A DNA stretch of 64,000 nucleotides from Oscillospiraceae bacterium (GCA_031265355.1 JAISCT010000019.1:1-64000), one strand, 5' to 3'; positions 26,901 through 35,001 are shown, counted from the first letter of the stretch. Made by a program: numbers and translations. The notes: generated by a model from the letters alone, not told the origin.

Positions 26901-28300
26901 TCGACCGACAGACTGAACGCGGTGACAAACGACGGCACGAACAATTTCAGCCGGACGCCGGTGGATGAACCGGGGTCCGTGATCGTGAACTTGACAGTGC
27001 TCTCGTCGGGATAATTGCTCTCCTGCTTGATTGTGACGTCGCCGGTCGGCGAGCGGTAGGTGTATGTGCTGTTTGTGTACTGCAGGGCCAGTAGCGCCCC
27101 ACTGGGATCAATCAGGTATTGGTACAAAATCGCGTCAGCCATGCCTTCACCGCCGCGCATGACACAGCATTGCGGCGCCTCGCCGCCGCGCGAGAGAGTG
27201 GTCTGGCCGCCGGTCCCAAGACAGTTGTCCGTACCGAAGCCGCCGTTCGGGAACTGGTTGAAACCCAACCCCGTGTAAAGGATCCACTGGCTGTATTCAA
27301 GCCATTCGACGTCGCCCGTGACCCGGAACAGATCGATCGAGGCCTCATACGAATCGATGACGGCGCAGCCTTCCGTCCATTGCGGCCGCTGCCACCAGTT
27401 GTAGTTTTGGTAGTCCTCGGTCATGGCGAATTTTCTGTATTCGTTCATGCGTTTGATGGCCAGCTCAAGCGCCAGTTGTTCCCCCGTGTCGCCATAATAG
27501 CGGATCAAACCGCGTACTGCGGTCAGCGTCGCGTGCGTCTGGAACCGTTTCGCCACCGGCTCCGCCAATTGGTATTTATTTACATATATATCGATGACTT
27601 CCTTCAGCTGCGCCGCGCGCGCCTCCTGCCCGTCGATGCCTTTGAGCACATGGTACGCATCTGTGGCGCCGTCCACCATCATGAAGAAGCAGGCGGTGTC
27701 GCCGCCCGACAGCGACCATCTGCCGTCGCCCGTGTCCGAACTGGAATCGGTCAGCTGCCGCGTCGGGTAGGCGGCGATATCCTCTCTGCCGCCGATAAGC
27801 ATCCCATCGACAAGATTGAGCAGCGTCTCAAGCGCCCTTGGGTCTTTGTTGTACTTGTACACTTCGCACATAGCGCGCAGAAACCAACTGTGGCCGGAGA
27901 AGTACTGCTCTATGGGATGGCCCGGGGTGTAGGCATAGTTCATATACGCGCCATCCACGCGGTACTCCATCATTTTGTTCATGAGCGTACTGAGCCAGGT
28001 CGATTGCCTGTCGTGCAAAATGGCGGCCTGGCGTACAGCCCCCAATATGAGGCGGCCCTGCATGTCGCCCGCCCAGTTGCCGTGGTCGTTGTTGAAAACC
28101 CAGTCCACGTTCGCGTATGTGCCAGTTTCCAATCTTTGGGCATTGGCCAAGGCACGCGCGTACAGATAACCAGGCGCCTCGTGGACATCAGCCTGGTCGA
28201 TTTTTTGGTATACTTCCCCTGATGCGGCAGTCGCCGTCATGCTGAACCCGTACGGCACGGCCATGATAACCGCCAGCGCGAGCGCTATGAGCTTTTTCAT
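23915..28300 (-). CDS. Secreted GH127-like beta-L-arabinofuranosidase with multiple F5/8C carbohydrate-binding modules
   Basis: A 1461-residue secreted enzyme with a signal peptide of about 27 residues (MKKLIALALAVIMAVPYGFS). The catalytic (alpha/alpha)6 domain spans about 30-570 and has the GH127 zinc/nucleophile set: E310 and C312 in TEGCAVID, and C378-C379 in QCCVMRGGEG, matching the E/C/C/C arrangement known from HypBA1. An F5/8-type-C (discoidin-like) module lies near 590-730. After an InlB-like repeat, three more F5/8C modules lie near 815-930, 1040-1190 and 1210-1360; the last two are clear sequence duplicates (ASWAIDGxLNTWW). About 100 C-terminal residues have an Ig-like look. It should release arabinofuranosyl groups from plant polymers. 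The start at 28300 is chosen for the signal peptide; ATG at 28309 is an alternative. It shares its leader with the GH27 gene upstream. Confidence 0.82.
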   Translation of the reverse strand: MKKLIALALAVIMAVPYGFSMTATAASGEVYQKIDQADVHEAPGYLYARALANAQRLETGTYANVDWVFNNDHGNWAGDMQGRLILGAVRQAAILHDRQSTWLSTLMNKMMEYRVDGAYMNYAYTPGHPIEQYFSGHSWFLRAMCEVYKYNKDPRALETLLNLVDGMLIGGREDIAAYPTRQLTDSSSDTGDGRWSLSGGDTACFFMMVDGATDAYHVLKGIDGQEARAAQLKEVIDIYVNKYQLAEPVAKRFQTHATLTAVRGLIRYYGDTGEQLALELAIKRMNEYRKFAMTEDYQNYNWWQRPQWTEGCAVIDSYEASIDLFRVTGDVEWLEYSQWILYTGLGFNQFPNGGFGTDNCLGTGGQTTLSRGGEAPQCCVMRGGEGMADAILYQYLIDPSGALLALQYTNSTYTYRSPTGDVTIKQESNYPDESTVKFTITDPGSSTGVRLKLFVPSFVTAFSLSVDGVPVQNPATDGSFLTVDLNPQTDTTVDFSFNQPITFRSTRESAGHVAGLVYARGFAELGWFNTAGEADLPFAQRTLEPLYKAFTNGKNSAQVIASRLNAAVGLPAAATSGDASPVTDGSKASGWTSERQTSKTAEQSVTVDFGVPTPIDVVTVYPLGSGAKAPRTYAVEMSADGDVWKTINAITEADVNSYANPFETDVKPQQTARYVRVRATELAPDGAEGYVAEIGEIEIYSASAKTLRIQSDNLTHDRVSVNGSAPRKLPFVVSAIAGTAMDIALIPADDPAPENVFVGWSGAASGIDRRLGITLEDDATLTAHYGPSSFENLALGRSVTSNSLGADNANWALKNLTDGYIIHPNAANSVGYTSTGTASPDVSVSPVTIQVDLGENKDFNIVKLFPRDDGYYAVDGDYANFPKDFTISVKAEGENDFTVIKTVTGAAPPTFGVAVYDVGPQTARYILLTVTRKGDYAAADPQYRVQLAELTVYDTGEMKARDRLTITGDKGLKAVVNGRTLVLPSTTTFPAGTIVAVSTSEPDFWGWSGFVSSSHREIRFIIEKDVTLDLNLRRTSEISLVPHADMTAAATSQMADDGSADARAGNGPASWAIDGNLNTWWNVKYTAPAADPQLPQSITLTFNGAARNVCRLEYRNRAGSGTIYGNITQYVLEGRLPDGEWRQLDAGTWDGASDLLNAAAFDPVAVTAVRLTALACTGSTGRYYVAAREINVYEMTYTDDLVSHDEMTATATSEMDTMAYTADAAAGNGGASWAIDGRLNTWWHIDYKNPPNPLLPQSITLAFDRTINADKLVYFRRSGGGDQLNGNITQYKLEGLTPAGDWLTLAAGQWADTSGGSNAVIFSATRVDALRLTAERGHGGWACAAEIDVYERRELTPITPEPFQSFQTVTELGDNTIKISSAAVNNRDSAQPMYGIFALYDENGRLLGIEKQETVLQPGQERTLPYHFDSLLPDVRYTAKLFYFGPDPAYTPLAENCQFLL

Positions 28301-28324
28301 ATCGAACATCAATCCTCTCAATAT

Positions 28325-28530
28325 TTCGTGACATATCGGCGCAAGACGCCGATTGCCCATCCTAAAATGCGTCCCACAAAAGCCCTCCGCCTACCCTATC
28401 CCCTCCCTCTGCACATGAATGAACTTGCACACCTGTGTTCCCTCATATCTCCTTTGCGGTGCGTTCTATCCTGCACAAACGCACCGGAACTGCGCCTACA
28501 CAAGCCATTGCGAAAAGGTATACCTTTTTA
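28325..28530 (-). promoter_or_regulatory. Leader of the GH127 gene, homologous to the GH27 leader
   Basis: About 200 bp that align collinearly with 33058-33265 in front of the GH27 gene. Shared parts, in order away from the start codon: a CGGCG/CGCCG hairpin about 36 bases before the ATG (28336-28352), CCTATCCCC-type and CTGCACA elements, the identical block CACAAACGCACCGGAACTGC, and the AAAAGGTATA motif. In this copy the motif is a perfect palindrome AAAAGGTATACCTTTT (28513-28528), and CGGTGCGTT / AACGCACCG (28457-28465 with 28478-28486) can form a hairpin. No clear minus-strand promoter was seen. Confidence 0.7.
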
Positions 28531-28599
28531 ATGCGTCTTTTAGGGCGATTTTCGGGTTCTGCGATTTGTGTAAATACACAAAAACTAGAAAAAGCGCTA

Positions 28600-28628
28600 T
28601 TGACTTTGAATGCAATGTGTGGTAAAAT
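28600..28628 (+). promoter_or_regulatory. Plus-strand promoter candidate, pointing away from both hydrolase genes' reading direction
   Basis: TTGACT (28600-28605), 17 bases, TAAAAT (28623-28628). It would transcribe towards the 3' end of the GH27 gene. A short terminator-like CTCCG-GTTTGA-CGGAG-TTTTT at 28686-28706 would end it after about 70 bases. Confidence 0.4.
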
Positions 28629-28741
28629 GTAAGTGTTATATCTTACAATCCGATCTTTTCTAAAAGGTATACATTGGCAGGATTTCTCCGGTTTGACGGA
28701 GTTTTTACACAAAAAGCGGTGAGAATTTTTTACAAACAAAG

Positions 28742-28785
28742 TGGCGGGTTCCGCTGATACTGGAATGTATCAACGGAACCCGCCA
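28742..28785 (-). terminator. Terminator of the GH27 gene
   Basis: TGGCGGGTTCCG (28742-28753) pairs with CGGAACCCGCCA (28774-28785). The inner TGATAC/GTATCA continues the stem. On the minus strand it is followed by CTTTGTTTGT. It lies 48 bases after the GH27 stop. Confidence 0.75.
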
Positions 28786-28833
28786 ACGCCGTCTGGCGGA
28801 AAAAAGACCGGCGCTTGGTAAACTAGCCTACCA

Positions 28834-31800
28834 CTACCAATTGCTCATGCTGCCTAAATTGTACACATTCACATAAGCGAGGTAATTGAGCGTTTGCAGG
28901 GCTTGCGCGCTTCTCTTTCCGGCGGAGCAGTAGACAATGATTTCAGCGTTTTTGTCAGTCACAATTTCTTCCGCCTTCGTGAAAATATCAGTGTATTCGA
29001 TATTGATCGCGCCGTCAATGTGCCTCTCGTCGTACTCCTCTTTGGAACGGACGTCTATGAGAACCGCGCCGTTCAATACTTTATCTTTCGCTGTGGCAGG
29101 ATTGATATAGCCCGCGCTCTCTATGACCGTGGGTTCCTCCAGGTCAAGCGACTCAAGCAACGGCACATTGCTCTCAATGTCCCAGATAAACACTTTCAGC
29201 TTGAAGTCTTGCACATCGGCCGGTTTAGCGATTATATTGTTCACGGTGACAAAATCACCTGTTCTCGAAATATTCGCTTCTTTTCTGTCCAATCCTTTCA
29301 ATACGCCGTCGCCGTCATACAGAGCAGCGATGACGGCCGCTTTGTCAAAACCGTCGGCGTCACACCGCGTCATCTGCGTGGTTACGGTTATCACACCGTC
29401 GGCAATCGCCGCCTTCGGCGGAAGGACTGTATTGTTCGCCGCTTCGTCGCAAGACAGGGTTATCGCCTGCAGAAGATGGCTGGCGCCACCCCACTGCGTA
29501 TCCAGATTCGTGGAACAGTAAAGCCTTACACTGACCTGGTCGTCCGGATCGAATATCTGATAATCAATGTCGAAGCACTGGCCACGCTGACCTCCGGAAA
29601 TGTCTTTGCCGTATGTCCCGGTATACATCACGATTCCGTTCACCAAAAATTCAAGCGTGACGTCGCCGCCCCAGACGGAGGAATATACTTTCAGGTTGTG
29701 CGGCTTGCAGCTGCGGTATGGCAGCGTAAACGTGTACCCGGTACCAAGCCCGCGCACTTGTATGCCGTATCTGTTTCTGGGGACCGAGCCGGGGGCGGCA
29801 TCCGAGTAGGCGAACGAGAACGGCGCGTCGGTAATCGGGCCGCTGGTGGCTCCAACCGCCTGAATATTTTGTATTATCGGCGCCAGAATGTCTTTTCTGG
29901 CGTAGTTGCTGATGCTATTGCTGTTAAACTGCGCCCAGTCAACGCTTCCCTCTTCCGTGAGATTTACGCTTCCAGACGTGACTGTCATTTTACCGGATAC
30001 CTTCGCTAAACCCCGCCTGACGGTCACAGTGACCGTATAGGTTCTGGTCGATCCGTCCGCCGCCGCAACCTTGTAATCCACCGGGTCGGTAAAATCCCGG
30101 GCCGCGCCGGAAGGCGGATCGATGGACTCACCCGTGTACCCGACGACCGGAGCGAGGCTGGTGACGTCCGTTCCGGAGGGCAATGTGACGGAGATCGTCC
30201 CGGCTCTGCTGTCGATCTTCCCGGCCACGCCGTCCAGCGTAAAGCTTGTGATCACATTGCCGTCAACAACATTGGCGTCGCTTACTTTCAACACGACGAC
30301 GCCGTGGGCGGGGACATTCACCGTGTAAGACATGCCAACATCCAGATCCTGATGCGCCCACAAATCCCTGGCGGTAACATCGCCGGGGAAACCGATCTCG
30401 TCAAAATTGACCGTGATATCAAGCGGCGATGTCCCTCTATTTAAAAGCGTCACGGCCTTGGTCAGCGAGCCGGCGTAACCGAGGTCTTTTACCCAAATCT
30501 GGGCATTCCCCGTGGTTTTCACGAGGGTCGCCTGCAAGCACGCCGGGTCCTGATTCAGGGCGATCAGCTCTCTGTTGGTAACGATGTCGAGGGTCTGCTG
30601 AGAAATCTTCGTCAGGTCGTTGCCCAACATAAGAGGGGTAGACATCATGCACCACATGGTGAAATGGGCTTTATCCTCTTCATATGTCATGCCGTTGCCC
30701 ACCTGCATCATATCCAAGTCGTTCACATGACCCGGCCCGTGATATTTGGCGAGGTTCGTAACCTGATCGACCTGATACATCACCGAGGAAAAGCTCGCGG
30801 AAAGATCACTGCCGACCCGCCATGAATCGGCAATGTCCACAACCCACTCCCCCGGGAACTGCCACCGGCAGACGTTATACACCTTGTATTTTCCGGTTTC
30901 GTTCCTGATATCCTCAATGATGTTCCCGATTTTCGTGTACTGCATCTGCTCACTGAGGCCCATCCGCTGTCCGCCGCACCAGTCCACCTTAATGAAATCG
31001 TAACCCCAATCAATCAGGTACATCCTCAGGTCTTGCTCTTCGTAGCCGTACAGGCCGACGTCGTCCCCGTACGTCCCTACGTCGCCGCGGTCCCATATCG
31101 AAGCGCAGGTAACGACCCCGGCGTCCGTATAAATGCCGGCGCTCAAGCCCTTCTCGTGGGCCATGTCCGCGAAGATCCGCATTCCGTTGGGGAATTTGGT
31201 GGGATGTGTGCGTACCATGCCGTCAGGTCCACGCCCTCCGAAGAAGCCGTCGTCAATGTTAAAGAACGTATACCCCGCGTCCGCCAGCCCCGTACTCACC
31301 AGCGCGTTCATTTGTTTTATCAGTTCCGCCTCGTTGATTTTGGCCCTGTACAGGTTCCACGACGCCCAGCCCATGAGCGGCGTTACCCTCTTTGTAGGCG
31401 GGCCGTTAAGAATGCCTCTGAATTGAATGACGGCGGCGTTAAGCGTCTTGTATGCCGCGTGTATCTCATCGGCGCTTCCGCCCAACGTACTTTCGGCAGA
31501 ATCGATCTCGGCAGAAAAAGTGTCTATATCTCCCTGAGAAACATTCTCGTTCCCGTCGGCGCTCTCCAACAAGCCGTGCGCTGTGGCGATCAGGCTTTCG
31601 AGCTGGCTTTTTGAATGGCGTATATAGCTGTTCAAAAACACCTCCATGGCGTTGTCAATGTCAAGCTTCGCCGACTCAAAGCTCTCCGCGTTCACGGCGC
31701 TCTTTATCGCGATTTCGGCGGCGTCCCAAGTGGATTGGGGGTACTGATTCGGCGCGTCGCCTATTAACACGGTGTTTAGCTTATCCAGGGCCGCCTTGGC

Positions 31801-33030
31801 ATAATCCCACTTTAACGAGGAGGCCTCGTCAAAAGGAACTTCGATATGGATCAGCGCCGCCGTGCAGTAAGCCGCGGGGGCCTGGGACAGCAGCAGCACA
31901 TACCGCGCGTCCACGGTGGAATCAAATATTACCCTCTTCTCGTCAGTGGTAGTCGTCCACGTCAGCGGTCCGGCCGTTTGCGTAAAACTGGAGCCGTCAG
32001 TGCTCACGTACACTCTGGCGGTGGTTACGCGCCCATTGGCGCCGTTTTGCCTGGGGAGGTAGCGAAGGCCGGCGACTTTTGTGACGGCTCCGAGATCGAT
32101 CTGGAGCCAGTGGCCGTTCTCGACGTTCTCTTTCCCATGGGACGTTCCGGTTCCGTTCGCGTGCAGCGTGTTGTCGTTGGCGCCGGTCCGCCACGAGGTG
32201 TGCCAGAATGTATTTGTCTCCCCGTCAACGACGTTCGACGCGGGTGCGGACTCGTTTACGGTCTCTTCCGTACAGGCGGAAGCCGCCGTCAGAAAGAATG
32301 GGTAATCCATAAAAGTCGGAGACTCCGTAATCTCACCGGACAGGGTTATTGCCTGTAGACAATGGCTCGCCCCACCCCATTGGGTGTCACGGTTTAGCGA
32401 GCAGTAGATCCTGACGCTGACCTCGTCAGACGGGCCGGACAACTGAAAGTCGATGTCAAAGCATTGGCCGGTCTGTCCCGAGGATGTGTCCTTGCCGTAC
32501 GTGCCGGTGTACATCACTGTTCCGTTCACAATGAATTCCAGCGTGATGTCCCCGGCCCATACGGATGAGTAAACCTTTAGGTTCTGCGGTTTATTGCTGA
32601 GGTAAGGGATCGTGAACGAGTACTCGCTGTCAAGGCCCCGTATTTCGACACCGGTTCTGCTTGTCGGGTTCGAACCCGGCGCGGCGTCCGAGAAGCTGAA
32701 CAAGAACGGACAATCGGTAACCGGGCCGCTTGTCGTTTTGTTCGCTTTAATATCCTGTATAACCCGTTTGGATATATTTTTTCTCGCGTAACTGCTCACA
32801 CTGCCGCTGTTGAACTGCACCCAGTCAAGAGAGCCTTCTTCTGTGAGATTGACCGTCCCCGTCTTCATTGTCATCTGGCCGGACACATACAATTCACCCG
32901 GTTCCGGAGCGGCAAAGGCCGTTTCCCACACCGGCAGGCATGACAGAAGAAGAACGGCGCTCATACAAAGCGATATGTACTTCTTTTTGGTCGCGATAAC
33001 CATCAGCGCGCGCGCTATGATTTTTTTCAT
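28834..33030 (-). CDS. Secreted GH27 alpha-galactosidase with carbohydrate-binding modules and a C-terminal rhodanese domain
   Basis: A 1398-residue secreted enzyme; the N-terminal 42 residues end with AFA-A, a likely signal cleavage. A carbohydrate-binding module lies near 45-235, an F5/8C module near 250-400 and a helical FIVAR-like segment near 405-540. The GH27 barrel begins at TPLMGWASWN near 550, with nucleophile D683 (IKVDWCGG) and acid/base D742 (WRVGSD); the 59-residue spacing fits the family. A beta-sandwich, an Ig/cadherin-like domain and a second copy of the first binding module follow. The last about 95 residues form a complete rhodanese domain (LIDVRSKEEYDERHIDGAIN, active loop YCSAGKRS, C1368). 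A sulfurtransferase domain on a secreted galactosidase is unusual. The ATG at 33030 follows TTGAGGA. It should act on alpha-galactosyl groups of plant polymers. Confidence 0.85.
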   Translation of the reverse strand: MKKIIARALMVIATKKKYISLCMSAVLLLSCLPVWETAFAAPEPGELYVSGQMTMKTGTVNLTEEGSLDWVQFNSGSVSSYARKNISKRVIQDIKANKTTSGPVTDCPFLFSFSDAAPGSNPTSRTGVEIRGLDSEYSFTIPYLSNKPQNLKVYSSVWAGDITLEFIVNGTVMYTGTYGKDTSSGQTGQCFDIDFQLSGPSDEVSVRIYCSLNRDTQWGGASHCLQAITLSGEITESPTFMDYPFFLTAASACTEETVNESAPASNVVDGETNTFWHTSWRTGANDNTLHANGTGTSHGKENVENGHWLQIDLGAVTKVAGLRYLPRQNGANGRVTTARVYVSTDGSSFTQTAGPLTWTTTTDEKRVIFDSTVDARYVLLLSQAPAAYCTAALIHIEVPFDEASSLKWDYAKAALDKLNTVLIGDAPNQYPQSTWDAAEIAIKSAVNAESFESAKLDIDNAMEVFLNSYIRHSKSQLESLIATAHGLLESADGNENVSQGDIDTFSAEIDSAESTLGGSADEIHAAYKTLNAAVIQFRGILNGPPTKRVTPLMGWASWNLYRAKINEAELIKQMNALVSTGLADAGYTFFNIDDGFFGGRGPDGMVRTHPTKFPNGMRIFADMAHEKGLSAGIYTDAGVVTCASIWDRGDVGTYGDDVGLYGYEEQDLRMYLIDWGYDFIKVDWCGGQRMGLSEQMQYTKIGNIIEDIRNETGKYKVYNVCRWQFPGEWVVDIADSWRVGSDLSASFSSVMYQVDQVTNLAKYHGPGHVNDLDMMQVGNGMTYEEDKAHFTMWCMMSTPLMLGNDLTKISQQTLDIVTNRELIALNQDPACLQATLVKTTGNAQIWVKDLGYAGSLTKAVTLLNRGTSPLDITVNFDEIGFPGDVTARDLWAHQDLDVGMSYTVNVPAHGVVVLKVSDANVVDGNVITSFTLDGVAGKIDSRAGTISVTLPSGTDVTSLAPVVGYTGESIDPPSGAARDFTDPVDYKVAAADGSTRTYTVTVTVRRGLAKVSGKMTVTSGSVNLTEEGSVDWAQFNSNSISNYARKDILAPIIQNIQAVGATSGPITDAPFSFAYSDAAPGSVPRNRYGIQVRGLGTGYTFTLPYRSCKPHNLKVYSSVWGGDVTLEFLVNGIVMYTGTYGKDISGGQRGQCFDIDYQIFDPDDQVSVRLYCSTNLDTQWGGASHLLQAITLSCDEAANNTVLPPKAAIADGVITVTTQMTRCDADGFDKAAVIAALYDGDGVLKGLDRKEANISRTGDFVTVNNIIAKPADVQDFKLKVFIWDIESNVPLLESLDLEEPTVIESAGYINPATAKDKVLNGAVLIDVRSKEEYDERHIDGAINIEYTDIFTKAEEIVTDKNAEIIVYCSAGKRSAQALQTLNYLAYVNVYNLGSMSNW

Positions 33031-33057
33031 ATTGATCCTCAATCCTCCCAATCATAC

Positions 33058-33265
33058 TTCGTGACATCTCGGCGTGAGACGCCGGGATGCCATACGGAAA
33101 TGCGTCCACAAAGGCCCTCTGTCCGCCCTATTCCCCTCCTCCTGCACACAAATTTGCACGTCTGCGTTCTCCCCATATCTCCTTTACGGCACGTCCTACC
33201 CTGCACAAACGCACCGGAACTGCGCCAGTAGAGCCACACAAAAAGGTATATTTTTCAAAAGCGTA
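33058..33265 (-). promoter_or_regulatory. Leader of the GH27 gene, homologous to the GH127 leader
   Basis: Second copy of the 200-bp leader. CGGCG-TGAGA-CGCCG hairpin (about 33070-33085), the conserved CACAAACGCACCGGAACTGC block at 33208-33227, and AAAAAGGTATATTTTT in place of the palindrome near 33240-33256. The outer part connects to the promoter at 33286-33314. Confidence 0.7.
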
Positions 33266-33285
33266 GTATAAACGTAGACATTCTT

Positions 33286-33314
33286 ATTGTACTGCATGTA
33301 CTGTACAAAGTCAA
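33286..33314 (-). promoter_or_regulatory. Sigma-A promoter of the GH27 gene
   Basis: On the minus strand TTGACT (33314-33309), a 17-base spacer, TACAAT (33291-33286). The spacer contains the near-palindrome GTACAGTACATGCAGTAC. This gives a roughly 250-base leader. Confidence 0.65.
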
Positions 33315-33364
33315 GCGATAAATGAAATATTTTTTAGCCAAATTTAACGAGCGAATCTCTCTAC

Positions 33365-33393
33365 TTGACAAACGGCCCGGTTTGCGTTATGCT
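33365..33393 (+). promoter_or_regulatory. Sigma-A promoter of the nitrogenase-like operon
   Basis: TTGACA (33365-33370), exactly 17 bases, TATGCT (33388-33393), 134 bases before the start codon. It is divergent from the GH27 promoter 50 bases away. Confidence 0.7.
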
Positions 33394-33449
33394 GGAAGAA
33401 CATGATAATTTAAACATATATGCTTACTATGCAATTTGTCTCTTCGGGC

Positions 33450-33463
33450 GGCGGCATGCCGCC
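33450..33463. promoter_or_regulatory. Perfect 14-bp palindrome in the 5' UTR of the nitrogenase-like operon
   Basis: GGCGGCATGCCGCC, flanked by G-rich and C-rich bases, lies between the promoter and the ribosome site. It could be an operator or a short RNA hairpin. Confidence 0.4.
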
Positions 33464-33527
33464 CCTGCTGCCGGATGCCGTACCGGGCACGAGGCGGCGA
33501 AAAGTACCCAAGAGGAGGTTTTCGTAT

Positions 33528-34964
33528 ATGGCGGGTCGAGGTCTCAATCGGGAGGGCCGGCGCAACACATACTACGGGGACGCCGGCGTTTTTTGTGAGA
33601 TGGACAGCAAATTTCGGGCCGGGTGTATGCAAAACGTCAACCGCACGTTCATGCAGGCGCAGCAGTGTCCGCTCGTGACGGCCGTGCGCGTCATGCAGTC
33701 CATCAGCAACTCCGTGATCATCGCCCACTCGCCGCTCGGCTGTTCCGGCGGCATGGCGATGGAGAACAGCAACGTCAAACTTTACCGCACAATGACGGGG
33801 GCGCCGTACGAAAACAGCCGGGTCCTCTCGACCAACCTGGACGAGCGCGACGTCATCATGGGTGGGGAAAATAAACTCCGGCGAGCCGTCGAAGAGGCGG
33901 TCCGGCGCTACGACCCGGAGGTCATCTCAATCATGATGTCCTGTGCCTCCGGCATCATTGGGGACGATGTGGAGGCGGTGATCGAAGAGATGCAACCGGA
34001 CCTAAAGGCCGTGCTGGTCCCGGTCTTTTGCGAGGGATTCCGTTCCAAGATCCCGATCACGGGCAGCGATGTGGCCTTCCACGGCATCCAAAAATATCTC
34101 TTCCGGGACATCCATCCGGCGCGGCAGGACAATCTGGTCAATGTGTTCATCCTGCCCACCTGCGGCGCCCTGGACCGGGCCTACCTGACCGAGATGTTGG
34201 CAGCTTTGGGGCTGGAGGCGAATTTTCTGCCCTTTGCCGGCTCGCTGGCGGACTTTCGGCGTATGACGTCCGCCCGGGTCTCCACTTCCGTCTGCTCGGC
34301 GTTCGCGGACGACCTGCTCGCCTACCTGTGGCAGACCTACGACATCCCCTACACCCGTTTCGTGCTGCCCATCGGCTCAGAGGAGACGGACGAGTGGCTG
34401 CGTGGCATCGCCCGGGAGGTGGGCCGGGAGACTGAGGCCGAGGCGTACCTCGCGCGGGAGCGAGCCCGGTATATGCCGAAGGTCCGGGAGATCCGTCAGC
34501 GCATCCAAGGGAAACGGGTCGTGATCACGACCAATCTGATGCGCAGCCTCTCCAACATGGCGCTGGCCCGCGACTTCGGGTTTGAGGTGGCCGCGGTGCA
34601 AACGGCCCTCTACGATGATTTTTTGAGCGACGAGCTCGCCAAACTGTCGGACACCCTCGGCGCCGGGGCCCTGCTCACGCTGAACGGCGCGCAGGCCTAT
34701 GAGCAGGCCAATCTCATCCAAAAGCTGGATGCGGACCTCTTCCTCGGCATGGGCGTCGATCAGGCGCGCCGTCAAGGGGTCCCCGCCGTGTTTCAGGTGG
34801 ACCGCAAAAGCGTGACCTTCGGCTACCGGGGCCTCGCGTCACTGGCCGTCAAACTGGCCGACGCGCTGGAAAATCCAAATTTTGTCAAAAAGCTGGCGGC
34901 GCACAAAAAGCTCCCTTATCGGGACGCCTGGTACGCCGAAAACGCTTTCAAATACATGGTTTAG
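33528..34964 (+). CDS. Nitrogenase component-1-like protein, D-type subunit (function unknown)
   Basis: A 478-residue member of the NifD/NifK oxidoreductase family. Three cysteines match the P-cluster ligands of NifD by motif and spacing: C47 (QQCPL), C72 (SPLGCSGG) and C139 (SCASGIIGDDV); spacings 25 and 67 compare with 26 and 66 in NifD. CEGFR at 168-172 is also shared. C256 (STSVCSAF) aligns with the FeMo-cofactor ligand Cys275 of A. vinelandii NifD, followed by YDIPY against YGIPW. The cofactor histidine (His442 region) is not present: the aligned segment reads VFQVDRKSVTF. The NifD His195/Gln191 region is also replaced. It probably binds a P-cluster-like and a different cofactor. Start ATG at 33528 with AGAGGAGG 9 bases upstream. 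First gene of a two-gene operon; substrate unknown. Confidence 0.85.
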   Translation: MAGRGLNREGRRNTYYGDAGVFCEMDSKFRAGCMQNVNRTFMQAQQCPLVTAVRVMQSISNSVIIAHSPLGCSGGMAMENSNVKLYRTMTGAPYENSRVLSTNLDERDVIMGGENKLRRAVEEAVRRYDPEVISIMMSCASGIIGDDVEAVIEEMQPDLKAVLVPVFCEGFRSKIPITGSDVAFHGIQKYLFRDIHPARQDNLVNVFILPTCGALDRAYLTEMLAALGLEANFLPFAGSLADFRRMTSARVSTSVCSAFADDLLAYLWQTYDIPYTRFVLPIGSEETDEWLRGIAREVGRETEAEAYLARERARYMPKVREIRQRIQGKRVVITTNLMRSLSNMALARDFGFEVAAVQTALYDDFLSDELAKLSDTLGAGALLTLNGAQAYEQANLIQKLDADLFLGMGVDQARRQGVPAVFQVDRKSVTFGYRGLASLAVKLADALENPNFVKKLAAHKKLPYRDAWYAENAFKYMV

Positions 34965-35001
34965 GTGTCAGCACAAACCAGCAGCGGAGAGAGGGACGAC
35001 C

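Larger units (their letters stand above)
28531..28833. other. Distal part of the intergenic region between the two hydrolase genes
   Basis: No gene seen. It holds a plus-strand promoter candidate (28600-28628), a second half-copy of the AAAAGGTATAC motif (28662-28672), a weak plus-strand terminator (28686-28706) and the large GH27 terminator (28742-28785). Confidence 0.5.

Noticed and set aside
32660..32685. GGTTCGAACCC, which looks like the T-arm of a tRNA
   Set aside because: It lies inside the GH27 coding sequence, with no acceptor, D- or anticodon-arm partner nearby.
33420..33527. Earlier in-frame start for the nitrogenase-like D subunit
   Set aside because: No ribosome site, non-family residues, and the ATG at 33528 has AGAGGAGG at good spacing.
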